Positions 27,389-36,593 of a DNA stretch of 64,000 bases are shown here, in pieces; position 1 is the stretch's first letter, and each line of letters begins with the position of its first letter. The notes under the pieces are model-generated. The model saw only the letters and a program-made list of their open reading frames with translations. It searched no databases and was not told the origin of the DNA. The stretch is from Labedella gwakjiensis (GTDB lineage Bacteria; Actinomycetota; Actinomycetes; Actinomycetales; Microbacteriaceae), in contig NZ_PYAU01000001.1 in NCBI RefSeq assembly GCF_003014675.1, positions 3,224,001 through 3,288,000 of the forward strand, written 5' to 3'. The position numbers and the translations under genes are program-made.

Positions 27389-29524
27389 CTACTCGACGCC
27401 GGCGATGCGCGGCGAGTGGAACGTACCGCCGAACGCTCTCTCGCTCGCTCCGACGCGGTCGAGGTACGGCGTGACGCCGCCCATCTGGAACGGCCAACCG
27501 GCGCCGAGGATCATGCAGAGATCGATGTCCTCTGCGGCGTGCACGACGTCGTCCTCGAGCATCCGGTGGATCTCGTCGGCGAGACCGTCCTGGAGACGAC
27601 GGAGGATGTCGTCGCCGGGCGTCGGTGCGCCGCCGCCCGACACGATCTTGAGCGCCGTCTTGTCGAAGCCGGTGATCTTGCCCGACTTGTCCTTCTCCAA
27701 GAGGGAACCGTGCTCGGCCAACCGGTGCAGGTTGTCCGAGCGGTAGAACCGATCGGGGAACGCGGCGTGGTGCGTGTCGAGGACGTGCGCACCGACCTTG
27801 AGGCCCACGAGATCGAGGAGAGCCGACGGGGCCATCGGGAGGCCGAGCGGTGCGAGAGCCGCATCGACGTCGGCGAACGGCGTGCCGCTGTCGACGGCTC
27901 GCATCGCTTCTCCCAAGACCTTCGCGAGAACGCGGTTCACGACGAAGCCCGGGGTATCCCGCGTGATGACCGCGTTCTTCTTCAAGGCCTTCGCCGTGAC
28001 CATGGCCGTCGACAAGGCGACATCATCGGTTGCGGGCGCCGAGACCACCTCGATGAGGGGCATGACGGCGACGGGGTTGAAGAAGTGGAACCCGACGAGC
28101 CGCTCCGGGTGAGCGAGACGCTCTCCGATGCGTTCGACCGACAGCGACGACGTGTTGGTCGCGAGGATCGCCTCGGGGCTCACGTACTTCTCGATGTCGG
28201 CGAAGACCTCCTGCTTGACGCCGAGTTCCTCGAACACCGCCTCGATCACCCAGTCGGCGTCGGCGAAGTCGGCGCGGTCGGTCGTTCCGGTGACCAGAGC
28301 GGTGAGACGGTTCGCCTCGTCCCGCGAGATGCGTCCCTTCTCGCGGAGCGAATCGATCTCCCCCGTGATGTAGGCGAGCCCCTTGTCGACGCGGGCCTGG
28401 TCGAGGTCGGTGATGACGACAGGCACCTGGAGGCGACGCACGAAGAGCAGCGCGAACTGGCTCGCCATGAGCCCGGCGCCGATGACGCCGACCTTGGAGA
28501 CCGTGCGAGCGATCTTCGGGTCGGGTGCGCCGGCCGGTCGCTTCGCGCGCTTCTGAACGAGGTTGAACGCGTAGACGCTCGCCCGGAACTGATCGCCCGA
28601 GATGAGATCGGTGAGTGCCTCGTCCTCGCGAGCGAACCCCTCAGCCTTCGTCCCCGACTTGGCCGCCTTGAGCAGGTCGAGGGCGACGTACGGCGACTTC
28701 TGGACGGTGCCGAGACGGGACGCGACCTGCTTGCGCGCGATGCCGACGGCCGCGTCCCACTTGACGGCACGCTCGATCTTTCCGGGCGCGTGCGGACGCT
28801 TGACCGTCGTCGTACCCGCGATGACGCCGTCGGCCCACCGGATCGACTCTTCGAGGAAGGTCGCGGGGGAGAACCCGATGTCGGCGATGCCGAGCTCGAG
28901 GACGTCCGTGGGCTTCAGCATCCGGTTGTTCTTGAGCGGATTCTCGATGACGACCTTGAGGGCGTTCTCGATGCCGATGAGGTTCGGCAGCAGATACGCG
29001 CCGCCCCACCCGGGGATGAGCCCGAGGAAGACCTCGGGCAGGGCGATCGCAGCCGCTGACGTGTCGAGCGTGCGGTAGTCCGAGTTGAGCGCGATCTCCA
29101 GGCCGCCGCCGAGGGCGAGGCCGTTGATGAAGGTGAAGCTCGGCACACCGAGGTCTCCGAGCCGACCGAGGACGTCGTGCCCCAGCTTCGGCAGGAGGGC
29201 GGCGGACCGACGGTCGGGAATCTTGTCGACCTGGCTGAGGTCGGCACCTGCTGCGAGGATGAACGGCTTGCCGGTGACGGCGACACCATGGATCTCGCCC
29301 CGAGTCGCGCGCTCGCGCAGCCCGTCGAGGACGTCCCTGAGCTCGAGGAGGGTGGCCGGGCCAAGGGTGTTCGGGCGTGTGTGATCCCGACCGTTGTCGA
29401 GGGTCACGAGCGCGAGCACGCGACCACCCGAGAGCGGCACGTCGCGGACGAAGGAGTGTGTGATGACCTCGTCGTCCGACAGGGTGACGAGCGGCGTGAA
29501 GTCGATGTTCTCGTAGTCGTTCAT
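27389..29524 (-). CDS. fadB: Multifunctional fatty-acid oxidation protein (enoyl-CoA hydratase / 3-hydroxyacyl-CoA dehydrogenase)
   Basis: 711-aa fusion. The N-terminal crotonase half has FILAAGADLSQVD (oxyanion region), NGLALGGGLEIALNSD and EVFLGLIPGWGG with the catalytic Glu. The C-terminal half is an NAD-dependent 3-hydroxyacyl-CoA dehydrogenase with GVIGAGLMASQ, NTSSLSVERIGE and GFHFFNPVAVMPLIEVV carrying the catalytic His. Together they do the second and third steps of beta-oxidation. The ATG at 29524 begins MNDYENID and is preceded by AAAGAAG. It ends next to the thiolase gene with a 4-bp gap, so the two form an operon. Confidence 0.93.
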   Translation of the reverse strand: MNDYENIDFTPLVTLSDDEVITHSFVRDVPLSGGRVLALVTLDNGRDHTRPNTLGPATLLELRDVLDGLRERATRGEIHGVAVTGKPFILAAGADLSQVDKIPDRRSAALLPKLGHDVLGRLGDLGVPSFTFINGLALGGGLEIALNSDYRTLDTSAAAIALPEVFLGLIPGWGGAYLLPNLIGIENALKVVIENPLKNNRMLKPTDVLELGIADIGFSPATFLEESIRWADGVIAGTTTVKRPHAPGKIERAVKWDAAVGIARKQVASRLGTVQKSPYVALDLLKAAKSGTKAEGFAREDEALTDLISGDQFRASVYAFNLVQKRAKRPAGAPDPKIARTVSKVGVIGAGLMASQFALLFVRRLQVPVVITDLDQARVDKGLAYITGEIDSLREKGRISRDEANRLTALVTGTTDRADFADADWVIEAVFEELGVKQEVFADIEKYVSPEAILATNTSSLSVERIGERLAHPERLVGFHFFNPVAVMPLIEVVSAPATDDVALSTAMVTAKALKKNAVITRDTPGFVVNRVLAKVLGEAMRAVDSGTPFADVDAALAPLGLPMAPSALLDLVGLKVGAHVLDTHHAAFPDRFYRSDNLHRLAEHGSLLEKDKSGKITGFDKTALKIVSGGGAPTPGDDILRRLQDGLADEIHRMLEDDVVHAAEDIDLCMILGAGWPFQMGGVTPYLDRVGASERAFGGTFHSPRIAGVE

Positions 29525-29528
29525 GCTG

Positions 29529-30725
29529 CTACTTCTTTCCCTTCCAGTTCGGGTTCTCCCAGATGACCGTGCCACCCTGCCCGAGACCGACGCACATGGC
29601 CGTGAGGCCGTATCGGACGTCGGGGCGCTCGGCGAACTGACGGGCGAGCTGGATCATCAGGCGGACCCCCGACGCCGCGAGCGGGTGGCCGATCGCGATG
29701 GCGCCGCCCCACGGGTTGACCCGAGGGTCGTCGTCGTCGATGCCGAAGTGGTCGAGGAACGACAGCACCTGGACGGCGAAGGCCTCGTTGAGTTCGAAGA
29801 GGCCGATGTCCTCGATGGAGAGTCCGGCCTTGCGCAGCGCCTTCTCCGTCGACGGGACGGGCCCGAGGCCCATGACTTCGGGCTCGACGCCCGCGAACGC
29901 GAACGAGACCATCCGCATCTTGGGCGCGAGCGACAACTCCTTCACGGCGTCACCCGACGCGAGAAGGCTCACGGTCGCGCCGTCGGTGAGCGGCGAGGCG
30001 TTGCCCGCCGAGACGCGGCCGTGCGGCCGGAAGGGCGTGCGCAGCGTTGCGAGTCCCTCCATGGTGGTCTGGGGGCGCATGCCCTCGTCCGTCGTCGCGA
30101 GACCCCACCCCTGCGCGCTGCGCACGGCGACGGGGACGAGGTCCGGCTGGATCTTCCCGGCCTCGTAGGCCGCGGCGACCTTCTGCTGGCTGCGCATGCC
30201 GAAGCGGTCGGACCGCTCTTTCGTGAGGTGGGGGAACCGGTCGTGGATCCGCTCGGCGGTGCTGCCCATGTTGAGGGCGTCCCCGCTCACGAGCTTCTCC
30301 GAGAGGAAGCGCGGGTTCGGATCGGCGTTGAAGCCCATCGGGTGGCGACCCATGTGCTCGACTCCGCCGGCGATCGCCAGATCGTAGGCGCCGAAGGCGA
30401 CACCTGATCCGGTGGTCGTCACGCTCGTCATGGCACCGGCGCACATCCGATCGATCGCGAATCCGGGCACCGACTTGGGCAGTCCTGCCAGGAGTGCCGC
30501 CGTGCGTCCCAGGGTCAGCCCCTGGTCGCCCTGTTGCGTCGTCGCGGCGATCGCGACCTCGTCGATGCGGTCCTTCGGGACGTTCGGGTTGCGCTCCAGC
30601 AGTCCGATGATCGCTTTCACGATCAGGTCGTCCGCGCGGGTGTCCCAGTACACGCCCTTTTCGCCCGCTCGCCCGAAGGGCGTTCGCACTCCATCGACGA
30701 AGTAGACGTCGTTGTTTCCGGCCAC
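29529..30725 (-). CDS. fadA: Acetyl-CoA C-acyltransferase (thiolase)
   Basis: 398-aa thiolase, the last step of beta-oxidation, releasing acetyl-CoA. The acyl-accepting Cys is in DRMCAGAMTSV, the second conserved segment is NEAFAVQVLSF, and the C-terminal His motif is GGAIAIGHPLAASGVR. The GTG at 30725 follows AAGGAGG, the strongest ribosome-binding site in this region. It is first in the fadA-fadB operon. The terminal Cys-x-Gly reads MCVGLGQGG, as in the family. Confidence 0.95.
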   Translation of the reverse strand: MAGNNDVYFVDGVRTPFGRAGEKGVYWDTRADDLIVKAIIGLLERNPNVPKDRIDEVAIAATTQQGDQGLTLGRTAALLAGLPKSVPGFAIDRMCAGAMTSVTTTGSGVAFGAYDLAIAGGVEHMGRHPMGFNADPNPRFLSEKLVSGDALNMGSTAERIHDRFPHLTKERSDRFGMRSQQKVAAAYEAGKIQPDLVPVAVRSAQGWGLATTDEGMRPQTTMEGLATLRTPFRPHGRVSAGNASPLTDGATVSLLASGDAVKELSLAPKMRMVSFAFAGVEPEVMGLGPVPSTEKALRKAGLSIEDIGLFELNEAFAVQVLSFLDHFGIDDDDPRVNPWGGAIAIGHPLAASGVRLMIQLARQFAERPDVRYGLTAMCVGLGQGGTVIWENPNWKGKK

Positions 30726-30797
30726 AGTGCCTCCTTGTTGGATTACGCCAACGATCTTAGGAAGGGGCACCGACGGTCCCCAATCCTTTGATTCTTT

Positions 30798-31994
30798 CTA
30801 CGATTCGTCCGACTCGGCGGCGACGGGCGTTTGGTGGGCAGCGACAAAGGCTTCGGCGATCGACTGTGCGGTTGCGTCAATCTGCCACGGCCGCGCGCCC
30901 AGCTGCTCGAGAACCTCGGAGATCGTCTCCGGCGTGGTGGGCTCTGGCGGAATCCACGCGAGCCGACGGAGGAACTCGGGCGTGAGGAGGTTCTCCACGG
31001 GGAGCTGCATCTCCTCCGCGCGGGCGATGAGGAGCGGCCTGGCCGCCTTCAGGCGCGCGTCCGCCTCCGGGTTGCGATCGGCCCAGGATCGCGGAGGCGG
31101 GAGAGTCTCCCCGGTCCCGCGTGCGACAGGGGGATCGGTCGTGGTGCGACCGCGTTCGATCGCGGCCCACCAGCGGTCGATCTCGGAACGACTCGCGCGG
31201 CCGGAGAAGTCCTTCTGGGCGGCGAGGGCATTCATGCTCGTCGGCTGAGTCCGCACGGCCGCGACGATCGACGTGTCGGGGATCAGGCGTCCGGGGGCGA
31301 CGTCGCGTTCGCGAGCGAGGGCGTCACGTGACTCCCAGAGCTCGCGTGCGATGGCGAGGCCGCGCCCGCCCCTCACGGAGTGGATACCGCTGAGGCGACG
31401 CCACGGATCGACTCGAGGAGCCTTCTCGGGACGAGCCACGGTCGCATCGAACTCCTGGCGAGCGATCTCCACCTTGTCGGCTGCGACGAGGTCATCGGCG
31501 AGGACGTCGCGGAGGTCGACGAGGAACTCGACGTCGAGGGCGGCGTATTCGAGCCAGGAGTCGGGGAGCGGCCGCGTCGACCAGTCGGCGGCCGAGTGCT
31601 CCTTGCGGAGGACGATGCCGAGCTTCTCCTCGACGACGGTGCCGAGGCCTACGCGCGGAAGACCGAGGAGCCGGGCGGCGAGCTCCGTGTCGAAGACCGT
31701 GCTCGGATCCAGACCGACTTCGCGGAGGCACGCGAGGTCCTGGCTCGCGGCGTGCAGCACCCACTCCTCGGAACCGATGACGGCCTGCAGCTCGTCGAAT
31801 CGGCCGATGGCCGGAGGATCGAACAGGAAGACCCCCGAACCGCGGCGGAAGATCTGAATGAGGTAGGCACGCTGCGAGTAGCGGAAACCGCTTGCGCGCT
31901 CGGCGTCGACGGCGACGGGCCCCTCGCCGCCGGCGATCTCCTCGACGGCGCGCAGATAGTCCGCTCGCGTGTCGATGACGACACGATCAGTCAC
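30798..31994 (-). CDS. Ribonuclease D-like 3'-5' exonuclease with HRDC domain
   Basis: 398 aa. The DEDD exonuclease domain shows VAVDAERASGFRYSQRAYLIQI (first Asp/Glu pair), LHAASQDLACLREVG, FDTELAARLLG and the Exo III-type YAALDVEFLVDLRD. The C-terminal half contains an HRDC-like helical domain (ARELWESRDALARERDV). It probably trims RNA 3' ends. GTG 31994 follows GGAGG by 7 bases and overlaps the stop of the DUF3000 gene by 8 bp, an arrangement shared with many actinobacteria. Confidence 0.9.
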   Translation of the reverse strand: MTDRVVIDTRADYLRAVEEIAGGEGPVAVDAERASGFRYSQRAYLIQIFRRGSGVFLFDPPAIGRFDELQAVIGSEEWVLHAASQDLACLREVGLDPSTVFDTELAARLLGLPRVGLGTVVEEKLGIVLRKEHSAADWSTRPLPDSWLEYAALDVEFLVDLRDVLADDLVAADKVEIARQEFDATVARPEKAPRVDPWRRLSGIHSVRGGRGLAIARELWESRDALARERDVAPGRLIPDTSIVAAVRTQPTSMNALAAQKDFSGRASRSEIDRWWAAIERGRTTTDPPVARGTGETLPPPRSWADRNPEADARLKAARPLLIARAEEMQLPVENLLTPEFLRRLAWIPPEPTTPETISEVLEQLGARPWQIDATAQSIAEAFVAAHQTPVAAESDES

Positions 31995-32586
31995 GGGCGA
32001 TCCTCCGTGCATCCAGAGAAGCGACACCCTCCGCGCCGACCGGGGGGAGACCCGCCAGGAGACAGAGCAGCTCACCCCATCCCTCGATGTGAGCGCTCAT
32101 GGAGCCCTCGCGGGGGGACCAGGAGGCCCGCAGTTCGATCTGGGCGCCGTCCCCGTGCTCGGCGAGTTCACCGAAGCCCGAAGAGAGGATCTTGGTGGCC
32201 GTGCCGGAAGCGGCGGCGTACTGCGCTCCGAGCGCGTCGAGCGAATCCACGAGCCACGACCAGGCGACGTCGGCGAGGAACGGATCGAGCCCGATCTCCG
32301 TCTCGAGCGGCGCCTGCGCGAAGCAGACGACGCGGAACGGCCCACCCCATGCCTCCGGCTCTGCGGGGTCGTGCAGCAGGATGAACCTGCCGGTGCCCAG
32401 CTCGGAGTCGACGCCGTGCCGTGACGGGCGGACGTCGGCGGAGAACGCGACGGCGTTCGGCGCCAGTTGAGCGGGCGCCGGGATCTCGGTGACGACGAGC
32501 TCGTCCCGCATCTCGGCAGCACGGATGGCGTCGCGCGCCGCGGCGAAGACGGCCGGGACGGCGTCGGTGATCGGAATCTCTCCCAC
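31987..32586 (-). CDS. DUF3000 family protein
   Basis: 199-aa actinobacterial protein of unknown function that almost always precedes the RNase D-like gene. Conserved parts are EIPAPAQLAPNAVAFSADV, the Gly-rich GTGRFILLHDP, and WSWLVDSLDALGA. The GTG at 32586 lies 6 bases after TAGTCT on the minus strand with no Shine-Dalgarno, so a leaderless start is likely. No membrane helix. Confidence 0.88.
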   Translation of the reverse strand: MGEIPITDAVPAVFAAARDAIRAAEMRDELVVTEIPAPAQLAPNAVAFSADVRPSRHGVDSELGTGRFILLHDPAEPEAWGGPFRVVCFAQAPLETEIGLDPFLADVAWSWLVDSLDALGAQYAAASGTATKILSSGFGELAEHGDGAQIELRASWSPREGSMSAHIEGWGELLCLLAGLPPVGAEGVASLDARRIARD

Positions 32587-32592
32587 GGGTGC

Positions 32593-32602
32593 AGACTAGA
32601 GT
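32593..32602. promoter_or_regulatory. Overlapping divergent -10 elements for DUF3000 and the alpha/beta hydrolase
   Basis: The minus strand reads TAGTCT (32598-32593), 6 bases before GTG 32586. The plus strand reads TAGAGT (32597-32602), 3 bases before ATG 32606 and 9 before ATG 32612. The hexamers share TA. Confidence 0.45.
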
Positions 32603-32605
32603 GAC

Positions 32606-33811
32606 ATGACGATGAAAGCTCAGAGGCACGCCGCCCGCCGCCAGCGGGAGACCCCGCGGAGTTCGGGTGTCGCTGCGGCCCTCGCGGCTGTCGCCGTCAC
32701 CTCCTCCACGGCGGCCGCGTTCCTCGCCCTGGTGTCGACGGTCTCCCGCAAGGTCCTCGTGCCGCCTCGCAAACGGCCGTCGAACTCACGCATCGTGGCC
32801 GTCGACCGGCCTGGTCGCGCGATCACGCTCCGCGCGGACTCCGAGACGATCGTTCCCGGTCGATACGGACTGTGGGTCGATGGGTCGGAGCCGTACGTCA
32901 AGATCGGCGAGATCCTCTCCCGCTCCGATCGCACGGTGACCCGTGCCGTCCTGTCGAGCAACCTCGCTCGTGTACCCGGCGACGTCGCAGCGGGGATGAG
33001 CGGCTGGTTCTACCGGCACCCGCGTGAACTGGGTGTCGATTACGAGTACGTGTCCGTGCCGACGCCTCTCGGCCCGGCGCCTGCGTGGATCGTCCCGTCC
33101 GAGGGCGGCGTGGGGGAGGACTGGGTCATCCAGCTCCACGGCCACGGCTCGCAGCGAGCAGAAGGACTCCGCGCCGTGCCCGTCTTCGCCCAGGCCGGTT
33201 ACACCTCTCTTCTGGTCTCGTACCGCAACGACAACGAGGGGCCTCGGAGTACCGACGGCCGATACGGGCTCGGCAGCACGGAGTGGCGCGACGCCGAGTC
33301 CGCCATGGAGTTCGCAGCCGAACGCGGGGCGAAACGGATCGTCCTCATGGGCTGGTCCATGGGCGGCGCGATCGCTCTGCAGACCGTGTTGCGCTCGGAC
33401 CTGAAGGATCTCGTGGTCGGCGTCGTCCTCGACTCGCCGGTCGTCGACTGGCACCGGGTTCTCGCGTTCCAAGCATCGGCCTCACACCTGCCCGGCGTCG
33501 TCCGGGATGCGGCTCTGCACGCGATCGGGAACGACTGGGGGCGCCGCCTCACGGGGCTCGCCGAGCCGGTCGATCTCCACTCGCTCGACGTCGTGGCATC
33601 GGCGGCACGGCTCACCCACCCTGTCCTCATCCTGCACAGCGAGGACGACGGCTTCGTGCCGTCAGACGGTTCGAAGGCTCTCGCGGACGCTCGTCCCGAT
33701 ATCGTGCGGCTCGTCTCGTTCTCCGAGGCGCGTCACGCTCGTATCTGGAACCACGACGAGGCCGGCTGGAACGCCGCGATCTCCGACTGGTTGGCCGCCC
33801 TCGGCCGCTGA
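32606..33811 (+). CDS. Alpha/beta hydrolase, membrane-anchored
   Basis: 401 aa. A basic N-terminus (KAQRHAARRQRE) precedes one hydrophobic segment at about residues 21-45, consistent with a membrane anchor. The hydrolase domain has the nucleophile elbow GWSMGG (Ser near residue 251) and a late LHSEDDGFVP segment with the acid. The catalytic His is probably in SEARHARIWN. Substrate unknown. ATG 32612, two codons downstream of 32606, fits the upstream -10 better if the mRNA is leaderless. Confidence 0.85.
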   Translation: MTMKAQRHAARRQRETPRSSGVAAALAAVAVTSSTAAAFLALVSTVSRKVLVPPRKRPSNSRIVAVDRPGRAITLRADSETIVPGRYGLWVDGSEPYVKIGEILSRSDRTVTRAVLSSNLARVPGDVAAGMSGWFYRHPRELGVDYEYVSVPTPLGPAPAWIVPSEGGVGEDWVIQLHGHGSQRAEGLRAVPVFAQAGYTSLLVSYRNDNEGPRSTDGRYGLGSTEWRDAESAMEFAAERGAKRIVLMGWSMGGAIALQTVLRSDLKDLVVGVVLDSPVVDWHRVLAFQASASHLPGVVRDAALHAIGNDWGRRLTGLAEPVDLHSLDVVASAARLTHPVLILHSEDDGFVPSDGSKALADARPDIVRLVSFSEARHARIWNHDEAGWNAAISDWLAALGR

Positions 33812-33859
33812 GATCGAGCCGGCGGTCCGTGGGAGGGCGCCCGCAGCGCCCGCGGAGGA

Positions 33860-34294
33860 TCAGGCGACGCGCGCGGCGACCTGACGCTTGATTCGGGCCA
33901 GCATCCCCGACATCCCGCTGAGGCGCAGGGGCGAGACGGCTCGGCCGAGACCGAGGCGGTGTGCGACATCGTTCGGCGTCGCGAGGACCTCGTCCGGCGT
34001 GAGCCCCTCGAGCCCCTGCACGAGGATGCTGGCGAATCCGCGTGTCGTCGGAGCCTCCTCCGGGGCCGTCGCGTGCAGATGAACGGCACCGTCCTCGATC
34101 TCCGCGACGATGAACACAGGGGACTGGCACTCGGCGACCCGCTCCAAGAGCTCGGGGTGATCCGCGAGGCGCTGCGGCAGGACGGGGAGCTCGCGTGAGA
34201 AGTCGAGAAGGAGCTGCAGGCGATCCCTTTCGCCGACGGCGAGGAACTCCTCGCTGATCTCCGCGAGGGCGGGTGGGAGGGTCTCGTCGCTCAT
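33860..34294 (-). CDS. sufE: SufE family sulfur-acceptor protein
   Basis: 144-aa Fe-S cluster assembly protein that accepts persulfide sulfur from a cysteine desulfurase. The active cysteine lies in VAECQSPVFIV near residue 56, and the family segments RLQLLLDFSRELP, APTTRGFASILVQGL and GLGRAVSPLRLSGM are present. ATG 34294 is 6 bases after GATAAT on its strand with no Shine-Dalgarno, so probably leaderless. It lies downstream of a rhodanese-type sulfurtransferase gene, a common actinobacterial pairing. Confidence 0.93.
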   Translation of the reverse strand: MSDETLPPALAEISEEFLAVGERDRLQLLLDFSRELPVLPQRLADHPELLERVAECQSPVFIVAEIEDGAVHLHATAPEEAPTTRGFASILVQGLEGLTPDEVLATPNDVAHRLGLGRAVSPLRLSGMSGMLARIKRQVAARVA

Positions 34295-34340
34295 CCGTCC
34301 ATTATCCCCGCCCGTCGACGGGCGACGGGCGGGGACCGCC

Positions 34341-35243
34341 TCAGGTGGACGGGACGGCCCCGGGCTTCGACCCGGTCACGATGGGGACGCGCACGGCGCT
34401 TCCCCACTCGGTCCACGAACCGTCGTAGTTGCGGACGTTCTCGAACCCGAGCAGGTGCGTCAGGACGAACCACGTGTGACTCGACCGCTCGCCGATGCGG
34501 CAGTACGCGACGATGTCGTCGCCGTCGGCGAGACCCGCCCCATCGCGGTAGATCGTGTCGAGCTCGACGACCGGCCGGAAGGTGCCGTCCTCCGCGACCG
34601 CCTTCCCCCACGGCACGTTCTGTGCGCTCGGGATGTGTCCGGCGCGCAGCGCACCCTCCTCGGGGTAGGCGGGGGCCGTCGTGCGCTCGCCCGAGTACTC
34701 CTCCGGTGAGCGGACGTCGACGAGGGGATTGCCGAGGTGGGTGAGCACGTCGTCCTTGAACGCGCGGATGACCGTGTCGTCACGCGCGACGACGGGGTAG
34801 CGGGTCGCCGGTCGGTCGGCCGGTTCCGTCGTGAGCGGCCGTCCCTCCGCGATCCACTTGTCGCGGCCGCCATCGAGGAGACGCACGTCCTCGTGCCCGA
34901 AGAGGGTGAAGACCCACAGAGCGTAGGCGGCCCACCAGTTGTTCTTGTCGCCGTAGATCACCACGGTGTCCGAGCGGTCGATGCCCTTCGACCCGAGGAG
35001 GCGCGCGAACCCGGCTCCGTCGACGTAGTCGCGCTGGACGGGGTCGTTGAGTTCCGTGTGCCAGTCGACCTTCACGGCTCCGGGGATGTGCCCGGTCTCG
35101 TAGAGCAGGACGTCCTCGTCCGACTCCACCACGACGAGACCGTCGCTTCCGAGGTGCTCCTCGAGCCACTCCGTCGTCACGAGACGTTCGGGGTGGGCGT
35201 AGCCAATGAACTTCTCGTCCGAGCTGTCGGTCTCGATGGTCAT
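34341..35243 (-). CDS. sseA: Thiosulfate/3-mercaptopyruvate sulfurtransferase (tandem rhodanese)
   Basis: 300 aa with two rhodanese domains. The N-terminal one is structural and lacks a Cys ([13 protein letters not shown] region). The C-terminal one has the active loop [13 protein letters not shown]; the Cys-Arg-x-Gly-x-Arg-Ser loop is typical of the thiosulfate/mercaptopyruvate sulfurtransferase family. It transfers sulfane sulfur to an acceptor. AGGAGA stands 7 bases before the ATG at 35243. The neighbouring sufE suggests a role in sulfur handling, but no direct link is shown. Confidence 0.92.
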   Translation of the reverse strand: MTIETDSSDEKFIGYAHPERLVTTEWLEEHLGSDGLVVVESDEDVLLYETGHIPGAVKVDWHTELNDPVQRDYVDGAGFARLLGSKGIDRSDTVVIYGDKNNWWAAYALWVFTLFGHEDVRLLDGGRDKWIAEGRPLTTEPADRPATRYPVVARDDTVIRAFKDDVLTHLGNPLVDVRSPEEYSGERTTAPAYPEEGALRAGHIPSAQNVPWGKAVAEDGTFRPVVELDTIYRDGAGLADGDDIVAYCRIGERSSHTWFVLTHLLGFENVRNYDGSWTEWGSAVRVPIVTGSKPGAVPST

Positions 35244-35400
35244 CGGTGTTCTCCTCGCGATCGGTGCTGCTGTCCACCCGACGCTACCCGTCGAAACTGA
35301 CGGATAGGCTGGGCCTGCCACGAGCGAATCTACGGAAGCCCTCTCCCGCTGTCACCGTGGCTGTAAGACTTCGACACACGCCTCCCGCCCCGATTCGAAG

Positions 35401-36456
35401 GTGCCCAGCGACGACATGGCCTCCTCACCCTCTCGACCACCGGTGAGCCTCGCCGCACGTTCCCCGCAGTTCAGCGGGACCGAGCTGGCCCAGGGACTCG
35501 CCCCGCCTCGTCAGTTCGCCGAGGCGAGTTTCGAGAACTACCGACCGGACGCCGAGTACCCTTCTCAGGCCGAGGCCGTCGAGATCCTGCGGACGTTCGC
35601 CGGCTCGTGGTCGGCGCCGTCACGTGGCGGCGGGCTCTTCTCGCGGAAGAAGAAGTTGCCGGAAACGCGTCCCGGCATCTACCTCGACGGTGGCTTCGGC
35701 GTGGGCAAGACCCACCTCCTCGCGGCGCTCTGGCACGCCGCTCCCGGACCGCGGAAGTATTTCGGCACGTTCATCGAGTACACGGCCCTGGTCGGTGCTC
35801 TCGGTTACGCGAAGACCGTCGAGCTCCTCACCGGCTCGACCTTGCTCTGCATCGACGAGTTCGAGCTCGACGATCCGGGCGACACCATGATGATGACGCG
35901 GCTGCTCACCGAGCTCGTCTCTACCGGCTCCCGACTCGCCGCCACCTCGAACACGCCGCCGAACGCCCTCGGAGAGGGCCGGTTCGCCGCCGCCGACTTC
36001 CTTCGAGAGATCCATGCGCTCTCGGGTAACTTCGACACGCTGCGGATCGACGGCACCGACTACCGCCGCCGGACGCTCGAGGGGCACGCGACGACGCAGG
36101 ACGACGCCGGCTACGCCTCCCGGATCGAGCGCGCGGCAGCCGACGGCGAGACGGTGAGCGACGACTCGTTCGACGCGATCATCGCCCACCTCGCGACGGT
36201 CCACCCGTCCCGGTACATCGGCCTCATCGAGGGGATCGATCGGATCGGGATCTCGGGAGTGCATGCGACCGAGTCCCAGGCCGAAGCGCTGCGCCTCGTC
36301 GCCTTCATCGACCGCGTGTACGACGCCCAGATCCCGATCGTCGCGAGCGGCGTCCCTCTCGACGAGGTGTTCGGCGGAGACATGCTCTCGGGCGGCTACC
36401 GGAAGAAGTACCTGCGCTCGATGTCGCGCATGATGGCGCTCACCGCCGCGGACTGA
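35401..36456 (+). CDS. zapE: AFG1/ZapE family cell-division ATPase
   Basis: 351-aa P-loop ATPase. Walker A is GGFGVGKTHLL near residue 98, and Walker B is LLCIDEFELDDPGD near residue 155, followed by the family's sensor segment ATSNTPPNALGEGRF. The E. coli homologue ZapE acts at the division ring; mitochondrial AFG1 is linked to protein quality control. The role in actinobacteria is uncertain. GTG 35401 and ATG 35416 are both possible starts, and neither has a clear ribosome-binding site. A TAGGCT at 35305-35310 may be the -10. Confidence 0.9.
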   Translation: MPSDDMASSPSRPPVSLAARSPQFSGTELAQGLAPPRQFAEASFENYRPDAEYPSQAEAVEILRTFAGSWSAPSRGGGLFSRKKKLPETRPGIYLDGGFGVGKTHLLAALWHAAPGPRKYFGTFIEYTALVGALGYAKTVELLTGSTLLCIDEFELDDPGDTMMMTRLLTELVSTGSRLAATSNTPPNALGEGRFAAADFLREIHALSGNFDTLRIDGTDYRRRTLEGHATTQDDAGYASRIERAAADGETVSDDSFDAIIAHLATVHPSRYIGLIEGIDRIGISGVHATESQAEALRLVAFIDRVYDAQIPIVASGVPLDEVFGGDMLSGGYRKKYLRSMSRMMALTAAD

Positions 36457-36580
36457 CGTCGGCAGTCCCCACACGATCCCTGAGTGTGTCGACGGTGGCG
36501 ACCACAGGCTGCCGAGGCACGGATCGTGCCGTCGCTCGTCGTCCTGGGGACGATGGCCCGACTCGTCCCGTCGTGCCGGG

Positions 36581-36586
36581 TAGTGT
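36581..36586 (+). promoter_or_regulatory. -10 element (TAGTGT) for the PemK-like gene
   Basis: TAGTGT followed by 7 bases and ATG 36594; no Shine-Dalgarno. Confidence 0.45.
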
Positions 36587-36593
36587 TCCGGGC

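Noticed and set aside
26888-29059. A 723-codon open frame running through the dxs end, its terminator and the reverse of fadB
   Set aside because: It crosses a 21-bp-stem bidirectional terminator and lies out of frame or antisense to two well-supported genes.
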